A stretch of 64,000 nt of DNA from Schistocephalus solidus (Eukaryota > Platyhelminthes > Cestoda > Diphyllobothriidea > Diphyllobothriidae): the NCBI GenBank assembly GCA_017591395.1, contig WEDG01003316.1, forward strand, positions 62,001-126,000, given 5' to 3'. The position numbers were made by a program, and so were the translations under genes. Shown here piece after piece: positions 34,266 through 46,540 of the stretch. Position 1 is the stretch's first letter, and each line of letters starts with the position of its first letter. Under the pieces are notes generated by a model. The model did not search any database and had not been told where the DNA came from. It saw only the letters and a list, made by a program, of their open reading frames with translations.

Positions 34266-37200
34266 GTGCCTAGGCGTGCCCCCCACTCATGTTTGGCATC
34301 TGTCATGAGTGCGCATCCAAATAACGCCTGCCGTGCCGTGCTCTGGTATCCGTGTCGATCCAGCGAATCAACCACGCGGCCAATTGTAAAAGCATTAGGG
34401 GTTTGAATGGCCACATGAATATAAAGTACGCCCTAAACAGTGCCACATCTCCGTCGACACATCCCGCTAGCATACCTTGGCCGAGGTCGGGCTGATAGGT
34501 GGTTGCCTGTTCGTGAACTCTGTCACCGGCTCAAAGCCCCTATGCTTCGGAAAGACAGTGAACTGTTTCGCGTCTGCATATGTTTATAGTATAAGTTTTT
34601 TGTATATTTTCATGTAACACTAACACATAATGCCCCATAAAAGCTCAGATTGTAAGGCTTCAGGCCTCCTTTTATCAACTGAAAATTGAAAAATATCAAA
34701 AAATCAAAAAGGGAAAATTCCCTTTTCTGGCTGAATATTAAAAAAGCCGAGAATTTAGTGAATGCAGAACAACTTCGAGGGCCCTTTTGTCTCCTATAGC
34801 ATCTTGGTGCTTGTCTTTCGTTTTGAGATATTGGTTGCCCATAGGGTAGAACAGGTAATGTTTATTTTTTCCATAACGTTTAATAAGGTGCTACATATTG
34901 TACGAGGATATGCACAGACTTGGTGCCTTCCATTTATTCAGGATCTATTCAAGCAACAAAATTCCTTTCCGGCTGAAGCCCAAGCTTAAACTGACATTGT
35001 TATTATTGTTACCTCTTCCGCTCTTTAAGAAAAAAATATTTTTACATTTAACCAGATTCTTGTGGTCAGGACCTTTCGGTTACTTGAGTCGGTTTCGTAT
35101 GATTCAATCACCTCTCGTGGAATGGAGGCATGCAATGGCCGGGCTGTAGAAGTCCGTGCGAAAAACCGTGTTTTCGTTATTCTTTTTTAGATGTATGTGT
35201 ACTGCAATGCGAAAATGTCCAAAGCAAATTGATAGATTAATGCCTTTGAGAACTGAACATTTACTATCAGCTAAAATTGAAGTTTAAGCTTTCGGTAGCG
35301 CGACAGTTTGTGTCAAAATAGCCACAATATGCCCAGGTTTAGGAGCTGTCTTACCTAAACATCAGGGAAATTGGACGATCTTTTGCTAATTATAAACGTA
35401 TCAGTCGTTAAATTTCGGAGGGTCTTATGAATTTTTTGTACATTTCATCACTGGCCAAAGTTTGTGACGTTAGACAATAAGTGGAAGCTTTGAGCCAAAA
35501 TGAGCAGTTATACTCGCAATCACTTCAGCATAATATTCTGTATAACCTGAGCTTTAGGTCAAAAAATTATTTGTGAGGGGACGCGGGGGATTTTAATTAT
35601 TAAATCGTGTATGCTGGGTTCCCTCCTCTTCAATTCTAATGACATATGTTTCCTCAAGTGACCTTTTCTTTACACAGATGAGTGTTCTTTTTCCTAGACA
35701 ATAGGGACCAGCATTACTGGGTGACTACAGTGCTCCCGCCGGATTCTGATGGAACTGCTTCCGCCCACTCGGCCTTAATGCATCCCGAAAAGTTTTCTCT
35801 GCGCTTGCTCTCCACCACCCGTCTTTCGGTACTTCTCCTGCAGTTTTCCCTGCTCCAGTGCCGGTTCTTCACTACTGGTGAGTCCTGCGTATATAGCCCC
35901 CGAAACGACGGACCTTGTCTTGATAACCCCGGCTTCCTGTCCATGAACGAACCAAATAGCTTCAGAGGTCATTGAGTACCATGTTTGATTTTCGCAATAC
36001 TTTAACCGTTAACTGTTTTGACCTTTGGAAGCATGATAAACGGCCAACCATATACTGTCGCCCTTTTGCAATCGACATTCCTTCGTGGCATATACTCACC
36101 AGAGCTTAGGTCAGCTTTTGGCCGAAAAAATGCACCTTTGCATCCCTTGAAACTGCTAGAGCGTGGTATTGACAAAACAGTGATTACTTAAAATCGTATT
36201 GGATGGCAATTGAAACCGAGTGCCCTCTAATAGTCGCTTACTTTCCCAGGCAATGCGTTTGTTCGTGCGAACTCCTAGACTTCGTTAGGCACAGGTAGGT
36301 AGCCTTCACTCCAAACGTTCCGTTCACACACATTAGGTCTGCTAGGTTCTGAAAACAATGAATAATCTAAGTGCAGAATAGTGTGATTGTCAGACCCTAG
36401 TTGTGGTTAATGTCGGGAGTGAAGCACATTTTTCTCATTTGGGTCGATGAAGTTTGATTTTTATTTCAAAATATACCACACAATATACATCTTCTTTCTT
36501 ACCTGGCATATCCGATTTGGTTATGAAGTGAAGGTCTAAGTTTCCTTCAAACGGTGTACCACCAAAAACGCTGCTCGCCGGATGTACCTGCTGATAGTAT
36601 AGAAGTCCCCATCCCTTACCTCACCACCAGCTTACAAGCCATTACAAGCTTTTTTGATGAAGTATCCTTACCTGATTGATATTTATGATTAAGGGTATCA
36701 GTTACGATTCCGTCCACTGCCATATAAACTTTCGTTCAGTATGCAATGCGAACCTTTTGAATGTTCAAAACTAGCCACTCTTAATTTTGCCTTTTGCTCT
36801 TCTCGGTTCCTCTGCTCGTTCCAATTCCCCTAATTTTGGCCTTTCCCTCGGTGCTCCGCTCTTTTTGCGATTTCCGTAAGATCGTTTTTCCTTCTAGGAG
36901 ATGCAGTGCTTCGGGGACGGTAGATATGGGCAAATGTTCTGTCTGTGTTGAAAAGTTTGCCTTTCTGCAAAATACCACTAGTCCGTGCACGATCAAGAGC
37001 TAAGACGTGCGCTTCCTGGCTCTTCGGAGGTTGATCAGTTTCTGGTGAGGTTGATCTTATCTGCGCATCCTATGTTATCAAATAGATCCCAAGTAATTGG
37101 GGATGAAGATTAAAGAACTTGTTTTTACCAGTGAGTGTTGAGGCCCGAAGCATTATGTTAAAGGTCACTTTCTCGCTTCCTGGGCTACCCTCGTCCAAAT

Positions 37201-37720
37201 ATTTAAAATATTACAAGGTACTAATTTGTCTACAAATAAAAATCCCATCTTGGATGAGTTTGAGTTCCTGAGCCAGAAATTGTCCCTTGCAATGTCCCTT
37301 GTTTTTGCCGGTAATATTCCTCTGTCGTCATGTCCTCTAGTGTGTTAAAACGGCATCTGGCTTCCAAAGAAATCATTAGATGCGTTGAAACAAATTTTCA
37401 CTGGGGTAGCCATTCATGCCTAGACAAGGTTAATTAATCGGTCGAGAGTAATCCTCCACTTTAACTTTATTGACGGACTTCGATGAATTAAATCGGCTAT
37501 TCTACTTTTAGAAGATGCAGAATATCTTATCGTCGATTGTTTTAGTTCATAATCCTCCATATAAACTCAAAAAACCTCATTATTAAAATGCTGTTCTTAA
37601 ATGTGTGTACGACCAGAACTGTGTGTTTAGTCAGTAGTATGTATTCGCTAACATCCCATTAATTTAACTAAAAGGGTGGTAAAAGTTATTTGGCGATGAC
37701 TCAGAGCGGCAATTTTCGAC
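34266..37720. other. Long non-coding stretch
   Basis: Open frames of 60-127 codons on both strands (34031-34414 minus, 35682-35975 plus, 36781-36996 minus) with no recognisable content. No shared repeat was noticed. Confidence 0.45.
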
Positions 37721-37982
37721 GAATTCAGTTACGCCCAGTGCCTTGTGTGTAGCATAGACCAAAGTTAGCAGGCCTTCTGACATTGTGGGCAGCAGACTTG
37801 GTGCAGGAATGGCAGTGAAATCTCGTCATGACGAGCAGGGGCACCAGCCTGTACGTGGCATGTTGAGGGTGAGGGGTGGCGAAGGAGCGAAGAACCCATC
37901 TCCCCTCCTCAAGTGCTTGTCTTACATCTAGAACAGGAGGAAAGTACAGAGTGGATGCTGCACAAGTCGTCTCTCGATGTAA

Positions 37983-38004
37983 CCCCCGCCCCCCCCCCCC
38001 CCCC
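37983..38004 (+). repeat. Poly-C tract interrupted by one G
   Basis: About 22 bases of cytosine-dominated sequence in a locally GC-rich setting. Confidence 0.95.
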
Positions 38005-38486
38005 GCCGGCCACGTCGTGGATGGGGCGGTCTAGGCTGAGTTCAGCGCACGTCCTGCTAGTTGACTGACCTGGGGGTTTAGAAGGCTTGTCATCTGGAAG
38101 AAGAGTAATTTGAGGACTTTCACCAAGGCGGTTTAGACAGTCAGACAATCAGATCTTTACTCCTTATCATATGGTTCTGCCAATCAGCAACGAGAGAATA
38201 AGGCGAAAAGCTAACCTGTGGCAGGTGAGGATAGAAGCAGCATGCACTAGTGTTACAAATCGTTAATGGTTTCACATTTGGCCGCAGACGGGTTTGAACC
38301 TCGAGGACAGTCCTTAAAGTGCACCTCCCTCGAGCAAGTGTGTTGTAGACTGGGGGGTGTTAATAAATTGGTTTGTGGATGGACATCACTAAAAACCGTA
38401 GGAATGATGGAATAGGCGCTGCGGTAAGTGTACTCACTCCGCAGCCAAGACCAGCACAACATATCAGACACGGGGTTGACCATCAA

Positions 38487-38500
38487 CCCCCCCCCCCCCC
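38487..38500 (+). repeat. Poly-C tract
   Basis: 14 consecutive cytosines, then 'accccg'; the second such run within 500 bases. Confidence 0.95.
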
Positions 38501-38739
38501 ACCCCGTAGGCACATGCGAGTAAACACACGTCTTTGGCTAAGAGTAAATTCTCGTCTCTTTCTATGCACGTTTGGGATTCGATACTGAATGTTCGCTTTT
38601 TGTTTCGCCTCCATAGTTAACTGTCACCCTTTTGAAACCCACTGGAAGGAGGGAAAGTGGAAAAAAGATCGTAAATGTCGAGCGCATTGACTGTGGAACT
38701 TGTCTGCCAATCGAACCTCCATTTCCATTCAGGCAAAAT

Positions 38740-39395
38740 TGTTTGACCATTGCGAGCTATGACGCCCACTGTGTGGCCTACACCATGGTCCGTGCAGAGG
38801 CGGTGGAGGGTGAGTTGTGCGTGAATTAGTTTATAGCATCTACCGCGTAATCTCCTGCCTCACATACCTGGGGTGTCAAGACAGATGCAAGAAGGCTGGA
38901 GGCGGTCTTCGGAGTGGTCGTCGGAGCGGTTGTCGGAGCGGAGGAGGTCTTCGGAGCGGATAAAACTAAACAGCCCTTCTGCACGTACAATACTCGCCCG
39001 GTCCGCGCACACTGGACAAGTTTTTCACACAAAAATGGGAGGAGGGCGATTCAGCTCCTACCTGAATGGAAGTGCCATAAACACCACACAAAGAAGGACC
39101 CATTAAGGCCTAACTCTCCGTCTTGAAAGGCCGGAGTTTCTCGTTTGGTTGGCAGCCTTTAAATCCACGGCTTTTAAGTGAACCCTGGTAGTTTAAAAGC
39201 GCTTCAGATAGTTTACAGGGAAGAGAAACAGCCAAATACTGTGGCTACAGAGTCAACCTCGCTCTCTTTTCCCTCTCCCATCCCTCCGTCATCTGTCCAG
39301 GACGGTCAGTCATCTGAGGCGGGTCTTAGGTGCAAGTCAACAGCGCGGCTTGAACCTACGTCTAGGTGTTTCACCACACTTCCATGTTATTAATT
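38740..39395 (+). mobile_element. Family A element, diverged but long
   Basis: Aligns by eye with 50385-50960: 'tacaccatggtccgtgcaga', 'gtgcgtgaattagtttatag', 'ctggggtgtcaagacagatg', 'gaagtgccataaacaccaca', 'gttggcagcctttaaatcca', 'cggcttttaagtgaaccctg', 'ctcccatccctccgtcatct'. A short tandem of about 'gtcttcggagcgg' units is inserted at 38903-38960. The exon-like open frame at 38600-38820 runs into this repeat and is rejected as a gene. Confidence 0.6.
38903..38960 (+). repeat. Short tandem repeat of 'cttcggagcgg'-type units
   Basis: Four to five imperfect units of 12-15 bases within the family A copy, absent from the other copies. Confidence 0.75.
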
Positions 39396-39904
39396 TGTTA
39401 GGAGGTGCATTTCCCAAATAAAGCGTGCCGTGTCACCACTGGCCCCCCATTGTGGACCACCGGATTGCCCGCGTGGTAAAGTATAGGGACACAAGGTAGG
39501 CATACAGAACATGCAATAAGCTGCAATGTCACCGGACGCACACACGCCCAGAAACTTGAGTTTGAGGTTTACTCAAGTGTCATAGACTTGCAGGGGAACA
39601 GTTTTGCGTGATCAGTTATATCTCATTTCAGCCTGCTTCCGCATTTATCCGAAATGCACCTCTGTGCGACATATTCTTATGGTAGAATGGTGGCTCGATT
39701 GCAATCAAAGAAGATGCCGTCAATTTTCGCTCATTTGCACCTTTGCTATTTCACCTCTTTGACGTTAAGTTCGTGTAAGTTAGGGTGTGTAGTATGCCCC
39801 CTAATCGGGCCGCATGCTAGAGGGGCTGAACCAACACAGGGGCCAAATCAGGGTGTGGCAGGCGTACTTTTTAACGGTAATGAGGTCCCATAACGAATGT
39901 CGAC

Positions 39905-40175
39905 CATGGGGGTGGTTGCGCGTATCCAAAACGGGCACGCATAGGTGCAGGGCTCATGCCGCACCCCGCTCTCCCACTCCATGGGAGATGACTCCTCTGC
40001 ACGCGACGCCAACTCCGGGCCTCTTGACTATGTCTTGACACCGGGCACAGGCGAGTAAGGGAAGAGAGAGTGCGGTAGATGCAGTTCAAGTCTACTATCA
40101 CATAAAACCAATTTGCGCACATGTAACCATCCTTCTGTGGAGCATATGGTGGACATCGTCGGACTGCGATGGTCG
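39905..40175 (-). mobile_element. Family A element, reverse
   Basis: On the minus strand: 'gatgtccaccatatgctcca', 'tgatagtagacttgaactgc', 'atctaccgcactctctcttc' and 'gcccggtgtcaagacatagt'. This is the left half of the family; the right half is missing. Head region only. Confidence 0.6.
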
Positions 40176-40964
40176 AAATGACGTGTAGTGCGCCCTCGTG
40201 TCGTTATAACAGGCCCTTATCAATGTAACATCAATGTCGATTAATAATTTATATTAGTTACCGATTTCTAAAGATCGGCCATGAAAGACAAAGCAGCTCT
40301 GAGTATTGGTAAACTCATAGACCTGAATCTCCTTATGTGCTTGCCAGGTTCTCGGGCGGGAAATAATGCCACAGCATCGTACATAATCTGTCTTCTCTTT
40401 TGCTCGTGAATTAATCAAATTTATATGGCAGTTGATTCGATATTGGGTAAAACTGCAATACATTTATAGACCGAATAGTGATCAATGAACCGCCTAACCT
40501 TTTCTGACAACAGAAAATCACTTTAAAACTCCCGGGACAGACACCGCCCACAGACAAAGCGGAAATGTAATGTACGCAGGAATCGTAAGCCGACGTATCT
40601 GGGCTTCAAATACTAGAGCAACGGCAAGGTATGTGGTTCTAACGTCCTATCAGCATTCAGATTCGCCTGTTTAAGTGCCCTTGGTGCGCGTTTAAGCCTC
40701 TATCCATGTCTACCATAGCAGTCTCTCAGTAATATACATTAAAAAATAACCTTTGATTTTTTTTCTATGTCTCTTGATTCTTTGAAAATCAGCAAATATA
40801 GATGAAAACAGAGGAGGTGTTGCGCAAAATCCGTTGAATTTAGTAAGGCGAAAAGAACATGGAAAATGTGATTTTATTGAATATGTTATTATCAGTCCCT
40901 TTGACTTAAACATAAATTTTAGGTATTTTCGGTGGACATGGATAGTACCTTTGGCCCAATTGTG
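40176..40964. other. Non-coding, no recognised feature
   Basis: AT-rich; nothing supported. Confidence 0.5.
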
Positions 40965-41058
40965 AAAACTCGCCAGCCTCGGTGGAATTCGAACACAATG
41001 GCCCTTGCTGCTGCAGGTTCGTATCCCACCGAGGTCACCGCGGTTTTCACTACTTGGC
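40965..41058. mobile_element. Family B tRNA-module fold-back
   Basis: 'aactcgccagcctcggtgga' 'attcgaaca' is the reverse complement of the 3' half of a family B tRNA module. It is followed within a few bases by the forward 3' half ('ggttcgtatcccaccgaggt' 'caccgcggttttcac'). The two halves face each other with no intact A-box. Confidence 0.6.
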
Positions 41059-41245
41059 CAAGGGACTTCAGAACTGTCGATTTAAACATCTAACATGAAC
41101 CTTATTAAAGGACAACGTGAAGATGATGCGCCTCATAATTTTTAAAAGTGAAAGTTTATTTTATTTCCCCTCAGAAGCGTAAATAGAGCCAAACAATGAG
41201 GTCATTAATGGTCTGGGCACAGTTTAACCGCGTTTTCACATTAAT

Positions 41246-41336
41246 TTTTGGTTTTTGGTTTTGGTTTTGGTGTTTTGGTGTTTGGTTTGGTTTTTGGTTT
41301 TAGTTTGATTTTTGGTTTTTTGGTTTTGGTTTTTAG
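41246..41336 (+). repeat. G/T-only tract of TTTTGG-type units
   Basis: About 90 bases almost purely G and T, built from ttttgg / ttggttt / tttggtg units. Strong strand asymmetry. Confidence 0.9.
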
Positions 41337-42084
41337 CGAGCTTTTTGTGGACTTCCTATTTTAATTAATTGATGCTTCAGTTTGAACGCCTAAGGAGACC
41401 TACAAATCAAGGCATTAGTCCTTTTTGTACCCCCGGGTGACATGAGGCCTTTGCCGGATCATAAAGTGCGTCAGTGCACGATGCATGTACCACTTACTCT
41501 CCGTACGATCCCATCGACTTCAGCCTTCTGTCCACAGCGTTTAATGCAATTAGTTTTCCGGGTTTTGCTTCAGTTTGCACATGCGCCTTTCCAGTTGAAA
41601 TCTCTAGTGGGTATGGTGATAAGGACGCGCGCGCAACCGTATTTCACAGATACAAAAAGTGAGGTTTATGGATGTACTTGAAAAGAAGCGTTTGGATTAA
41701 GGCCGCAGGCTTCCTGAACTGTTAAGCATTTTAGTTTTATGCAGGGAAAACGATAACTAAAGCAGGCTTGTAATCGCTTAATATTTACTTCCAATCGCGA
41801 CAGGTGGAGAGAGAACATTGGTTCCTATAAAACTTACTTTCTTCTCCCACGCTTGACCTAGAGGCTAGTGTTCCATAAGTTAGTCTCTTCTGAGGATTTA
41901 AGTTTGTAGGTTTCCGAAATATTTGTGTATTTATGTAGAGACTTTAATGGTAACATCATTTCTCTTCTTCAAACAGATCGATTTTAATCAAAAGTGCGGA
42001 ACAAGTAAGAGGAGCGGCAGAAGTAAAGCCGAGGAAAAGTGAAAAAAAGAGACGACAGTAGGAACACCCCTAGGTGGTCCGGTA
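41337..42084. other. Non-coding, one weak exon-like patch
   Basis: 41475-41658 has a possible acceptor 'gcgtcag', an open frame (DACTTYSPYDPIDFSLLS) and a 'gtgagg' donor, but the phases (1 in, 2 out) fit no neighbour and the protein is unknown. Confidence 0.25.
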
Positions 42085-42255
42085 TTAAATCCCCTGCACT
42101 AAACCTAACCCTCAACCAAAAAGTAATCCTAACCGTAAATTTAACATATGCTCTAACATATAATCTAACCCTAAGCTCTCTGGAATTTAGCGTAAAACCA
42201 CCTGCGTTTCGGGAAGAGGTTAGGATTTCCTTGTTTCGCCGAATGTTCACGGAAA
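42085..42255 (+). repeat. Family E telomere-like-core element, forward
   Basis: Core 'aaacctaaccctcaacc', 'aatcctaaccgtaaat', 'taatctaaccctaagc', then flank 'ctctggaatttagcgtaaaa' and 'ccacctgcgtttcggg'. Confidence 0.7.
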
Positions 42256-42439
42256 CACATTCGTTTCAGTAATTATCATGGTGAACGTTTAGGCCTATCT
42301 TGAACCACTGAAACCGATAATAGGCTTTTGCTTTTGGGGATCAAAAATCATGCAAGTATGGACTCTGCTTGGTCCTTCGCGTAATTGGTGGCCTCTAGGT
42401 CACCCATGGGTACCTTGCCAAAGAAAGCGAGAACGCTTG

Positions 42440-42845
42440 CTAATTAGTCCGTTGTCTTTTATTGGCAAGCTTCATCTGCCTATAATACCGGCCATTGTGC
42501 GGCTACTGGCGGGGGTCAAAAGACAGCCTCAAGGCAGCATGGGACGTGCGTCCCGCAACCGATCGGTGAGCGTCCATCTACCATTGCGCATCTTCCCGAT
42601 CGAAACCGACAAGACAACGAGCCCGTGGTGCAGCGGGTAAGAACGTTGAGCTCCAAACCGACAATTCGCAGGTTCGAGCCTCGGGTGTCACAACACCTAA
42701 GAAGCCAGAAATGAAACCTTACATCTCACTTGCCTTTGTCGGTGATGTCGTCCTGCCTGTATTACTAACCGTTCTGCAACTGCTGGCAGGGTTCCATAGT
42801 GAGCGCCATGGCACATCGGTGAACGCACATCGACCCTTACCGCTG
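42440..42845 (+). mobile_element. Family D SINE, forward tandem dimer
   Basis: A 3' body piece (42465-42575: 'ctgcctataataccggcc' ... 'gatcggtgagcgtcc') is followed directly by a nearly whole copy: linker 'gatcgaaaccgacaagacaa', tRNA-like head 'cgagcccgtggtgcagcggg', B-box 'aggttcgagcctcggg', body 'agaagccagaaatgaaacct', 'ctttgtcggtgatgtcgtcc', 'ctggcagggttcc', ending near 'atcggtgaacgcac'. Open frames through it are not conserved. Confidence 0.65.
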
Positions 42846-42869
42846 CAGCTCATTTTCAGAAGGCTATGG

Positions 42870-45340
42870 GAATATAGGGTAAACCAGTTCTACGGAAAAG
42901 TGCCATTAAGTTTTTGGGCATGGCCACTAAAATCCTCCATCGCGGACTTTATTTAGACACAACTGTCTCGGCATCTGAAACGGATATGTCACATTAGACT
43001 GAAATGTTCCCCTTAGAGCTTCATGGTTTGTACACAGATTACTGCACATGTGCATAATTTGAGCAAATGACCGTGGATGATTTTCTGCAAACTTCAGCCA
43101 TACACAGCAATAGATAGTTTTGAGAAGTACAGTAAGTCGAATGCGCCTTAGTGACTGTCTTCCCCAAAGGCCTACACAACCGACAATCAACTGGTCTGTT
43201 GCGTAGACTATACGACCTGAGAAAGTAAATATGCATTTTAGGATGTATCGCTTGATGGAAATGTACGGCAAAATTTAATCAAGCTATATTAACTGCGCTT
43301 ATGTTCTTCAAGGGAAGGTACCCGATTGAAATATTTGTAAGCAAGAAAAAGAAACTGTTAAAACATGAGTAGCCTTAAGTTTGCACAAAGAGCATTTTAA
43401 CCTTGCCTTCAAACCGATAAGTAAAATTATGAACTGATTACTACTGACTTTCCAGCTCTGCAGAAGAAATTGTTTTATAAGGGGGTTCCATGGATAGCTT
43501 GAAGTTTTCCCCCTTCTCGTTAACAAAGGGGATGTAAAGTTATTAAAAACAAATTACAAATAATTGCAAATTTTTCGCCTTCTATTTAATTACTGAACTA
43601 GCATGTTACGCGGTTACTTAGGGCACAGATATGTTGTCTGTTGTAAGGATTTGCGGCCGGCCACTAGTGTTTGACCACCAGCAGCAAAAAGATTAACAAA
43701 AAACCAGAAAATTTACCGATGAACATTTAAAATCCCTCATCAGAACCAGCATCCGATAGGATAAACGTTTCCGTAATTTTTACAGTAGCACTTGTGCAAA
43801 AACTAACCTATTAGCGATGCAAACTTCAATGATCGATTTGAATGTAAATCCGAAACTTATGGCTAAGAAGACAAGTTATCGGATCTCCTTCCTTCAAAGG
43901 TCCTTTTCCAAAATTAAATTTCGCGTGTGCACCTTCTTAATTGTCCTTGATATGTTTACTTAGTCGGAGAATGTCAAATTTGGCGAAGCCATCCTCGACA
44001 TTCCCACGCAAACCTACACTCGAACGTTTCTTTTGCGTCTTCTAAGGGCGAAAATCTTGCTCGTTTTACATTCCGAAACAGCAAGTTCTACTCCGCCTTT
44101 CGGTATCCAGAGGTTTCAGAAACGTACTTTCGCTTGAAAAAAAGACCAGACTGCTGAACTTTTGTTTCTTTCCGCTAAAAATTATCTATTTAGAGATCAG
44201 AATAGCAGAATTGTGTTTGGGAACACAATTTTATGTTTGCGTGATCAACTCTATGGGCATGCATAAAATATTAAATAAACTACTTTAGATCGTAATGCAA
44301 ATGATCAATTCGTTGGACTTTAGAGCGCCAGATGAACAGAGGAGGCAATTTTGACCTTTCCAGGTGGCATGAAAGTAAAAAATGTTTACCGTCTGTAAAA
44401 TGTTCATAGCGAAACAAGAAGCGTTGTACTGACACGATTTTTTTGTACTTTTTATCCGTTGCAATTTGAATAAGGTCAAGAATAAAGAATGCCTTTGCCA
44501 AATATTTTAAGTGAAATCTGACCGTTTTGCGACGTATTTTTTGCGCATGTTGTAAAATAAATATTAAGAAATGCATCGTATTTTTAATGCAAAAGAGCAT
44601 TTATAAATTAATTTTTTTGAAATGATATACTGATTGAATTCTTACCTGAACATTATGGCATGGCCATTAGCAGTCTCAAGATACTTTGAAGACATCCCAC
44701 GCCAATTGATTTCGTTCGCATTTTGAACGAGGTTCCAACATATAGCTGTTTTAAACATCCCATGAAAGAGTAAAGATTACAAAACACTAAAATCTCCTCT
44801 CAAAACAAGACCAAAGGCTTTTGACTGCAATAATATTTTAATGTAAATCTTGTATGCTGTCCTAGTAAATATCTCAATAATCAACAAGCTAGCATATATC
44901 TCGAAACGCAATAGCACTCACATCACATTATTTATAGGCCCAATATTCCCGCTTATTTAAAAGCACTGATTTCAATTTATGCACATTGTTTTTCAGCAAT
45001 CCCAACGACCTCCGAGAAAATAGCTACCCACCTTAAATGAGACAGCAGAAAAAAGAGTAATACCGTGACATTTTGCATTCGATTCTGCAAGTGCTTGATG
45101 GTGTTTGCTACTAATAACTGGGTACTGATTAGACATTAATAAGAAATCTCCCGAAATCAGAAAAGGTATGCAAATAAACAAGAGGTGATTTTATTTAACT
45201 TACAGATAACACGTTTTTGCGTCCTCTCCAAAATTCACTACGGGCAAGTCATTGGGAGTAAAAAGCGTACGCTGTTGTTTGCGTGCTTCGAAACCGTATT
45301 GACCAAACGCGCCAATCTATTGATTTGTCTGGGGAAGACA
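42870..45340. other. AT-rich non-coding stretch
   Basis: Open frames on the minus strand (42927-43271, 44280-44600) have no motif or splice context. No repeat match was noticed. Confidence 0.5.
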
Positions 45341-45499
45341 ACTATGTAGGGTTTGGGTGCGGATCATTTGTATGGCCCCATAAGCTGTAAAGGGGAATAA
45401 GAATGGTAAGCATTTGGTATGTAGTCAGGGTGGGTTTAATATGAAACATTCGCTACTAGATATATTTAAGTAGGCGCCTTTCGTGTAAATTCATCCTCA

Positions 45500-45610
45500 A
45501 GTTCGGACGTTGGGTTAGTTTAAGGGTTAGAGTTAGGCATGGGGTTAAAATTAAGATTACGTTTTGGTTGCGTTTAAATTTAGGGTAAGGGTTAAGGGCC
45601 TGCGTCCTAA
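45500..45610 (-). repeat. Family E telomere-like core, TTAGGG orientation
   Basis: 'ttgggttagtttaagggtta', 'gagttaggcatggggtta' and 'tagggtaagggttaagggcc'. It faces a CCCTAA-oriented copy at 45795-45975, giving an inverted arrangement about 200 bases apart. Its constant flank is not clear. Confidence 0.6.
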
Positions 45611-45794
45611 GGCCCCACCCGTATAGCCCCTATTACCACTAGTTCCCTTAAGACACTTTCCACGGGTTAGTTGTAGCTGACCCCGACTACATACCATACC
45701 ATAGTATGGATAACGTGCATATCATTGTTATAGGAATATCCCGCTTAATTACTAAGGATGGGTGTGGATATGATTCCAGGAAAGGCAAAAATTC

Positions 45795-45975
45795 CCGTGT
45801 CCTGTCTCTTTCTCTCGCTCTAACAATAACCTAATCCATTACTTCAACCGTAACCCTAACCGTAATCCTAAACTCGCTAACCTTTGTTCTAGCCGTAGAC
45901 ATAACCCAGAACTTCACCTAACCGCAAGTTAAATCTAACCTTATTTTCCTAGGATTGAGCGCCAGAAATCTGTAT
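45795..45975 (+). repeat. Family E telomere-like-core element, forward
   Basis: 'ttcccgtgtcctgtct' precedes the core 'aaccgtaaccctaaccgtaa', and a weak flank 'ttttcctaggattgagcgcc' follows. Confidence 0.6.
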
Positions 45976-46324
45976 TGTGAGCAGTTCCTCTTCTCTTATA
46001 AAGAATTCTACGAAAAAGAGAACGGCTGTAAAAAGGTTAAAGATTGTGTTTCGCTTAACAGACTATTATGCAAAACTGCTTGTGGCGGTGTATGACTGGA
46101 GTTTAAAACTTAAGTCACCATTCTCCTCTCTTCCTTCATCCGCCTACATTCTTCCGTTTCAAAGTAGTAAACTGTTGACTGACTACACTTAAGTATTTTC
46201 CTATTTCGCACTAAGTACTGACGCTGCCCACCGAACAAGTCTTCGCAGCCATGAAGGTAATATAGTCTTTTGTGTTAAATTCTTATGTCAGTGATGAGAA
46301 AATTCTCTGGAGCGAGTTGTAAAG

Positions 46325-46540
46325 AACTCGGTGGCCTCTGTGAGATTTGAACGCACGACGGCAAGGGGGAGGCTTTAGTACAGTCAGCGCTCTACCGACC
46401 TTAGTTATGAGGCCCCATCAAGAGCCGTGAGTTTCATTAAATTTGGGCCCAATTATCCCCTCAGTCTACTGCAACGTATGGAATCAAGCACAGGGTAAGC
46501 TGACTGCCCGAACCGGAATTCCTAAATCGTGAAAGTTAAT
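46325..46540 (-). mobile_element. Family B tRNA-like element, reverse
   Basis: On the minus strand the body ('aatttaggaattccggttcg', 'ggcagtcagcttaccctgtg', 'ccatacgttgcagtagactg') comes first and the tRNA-like module (46416-46331) second, with ACT again in the anticodon loop and B-box 'cgttcaaatc'. It lies 370 bases upstream of the first Ig exon. Confidence 0.65.

Noticed and set aside
38600..38820. Exon bounded by 'cctccatag' and 'gtgagt' with a 65-codon Cys-containing frame
   Set aside because: The right part is a family A repeat ('tacaccatggtccgtgcaga' onward) and the phase fits no neighbour.
42350..42956. Two + strand open frames of 81-96 codons
   Set aside because: They run through a tandem dimer of family D and do not recur in other copies.
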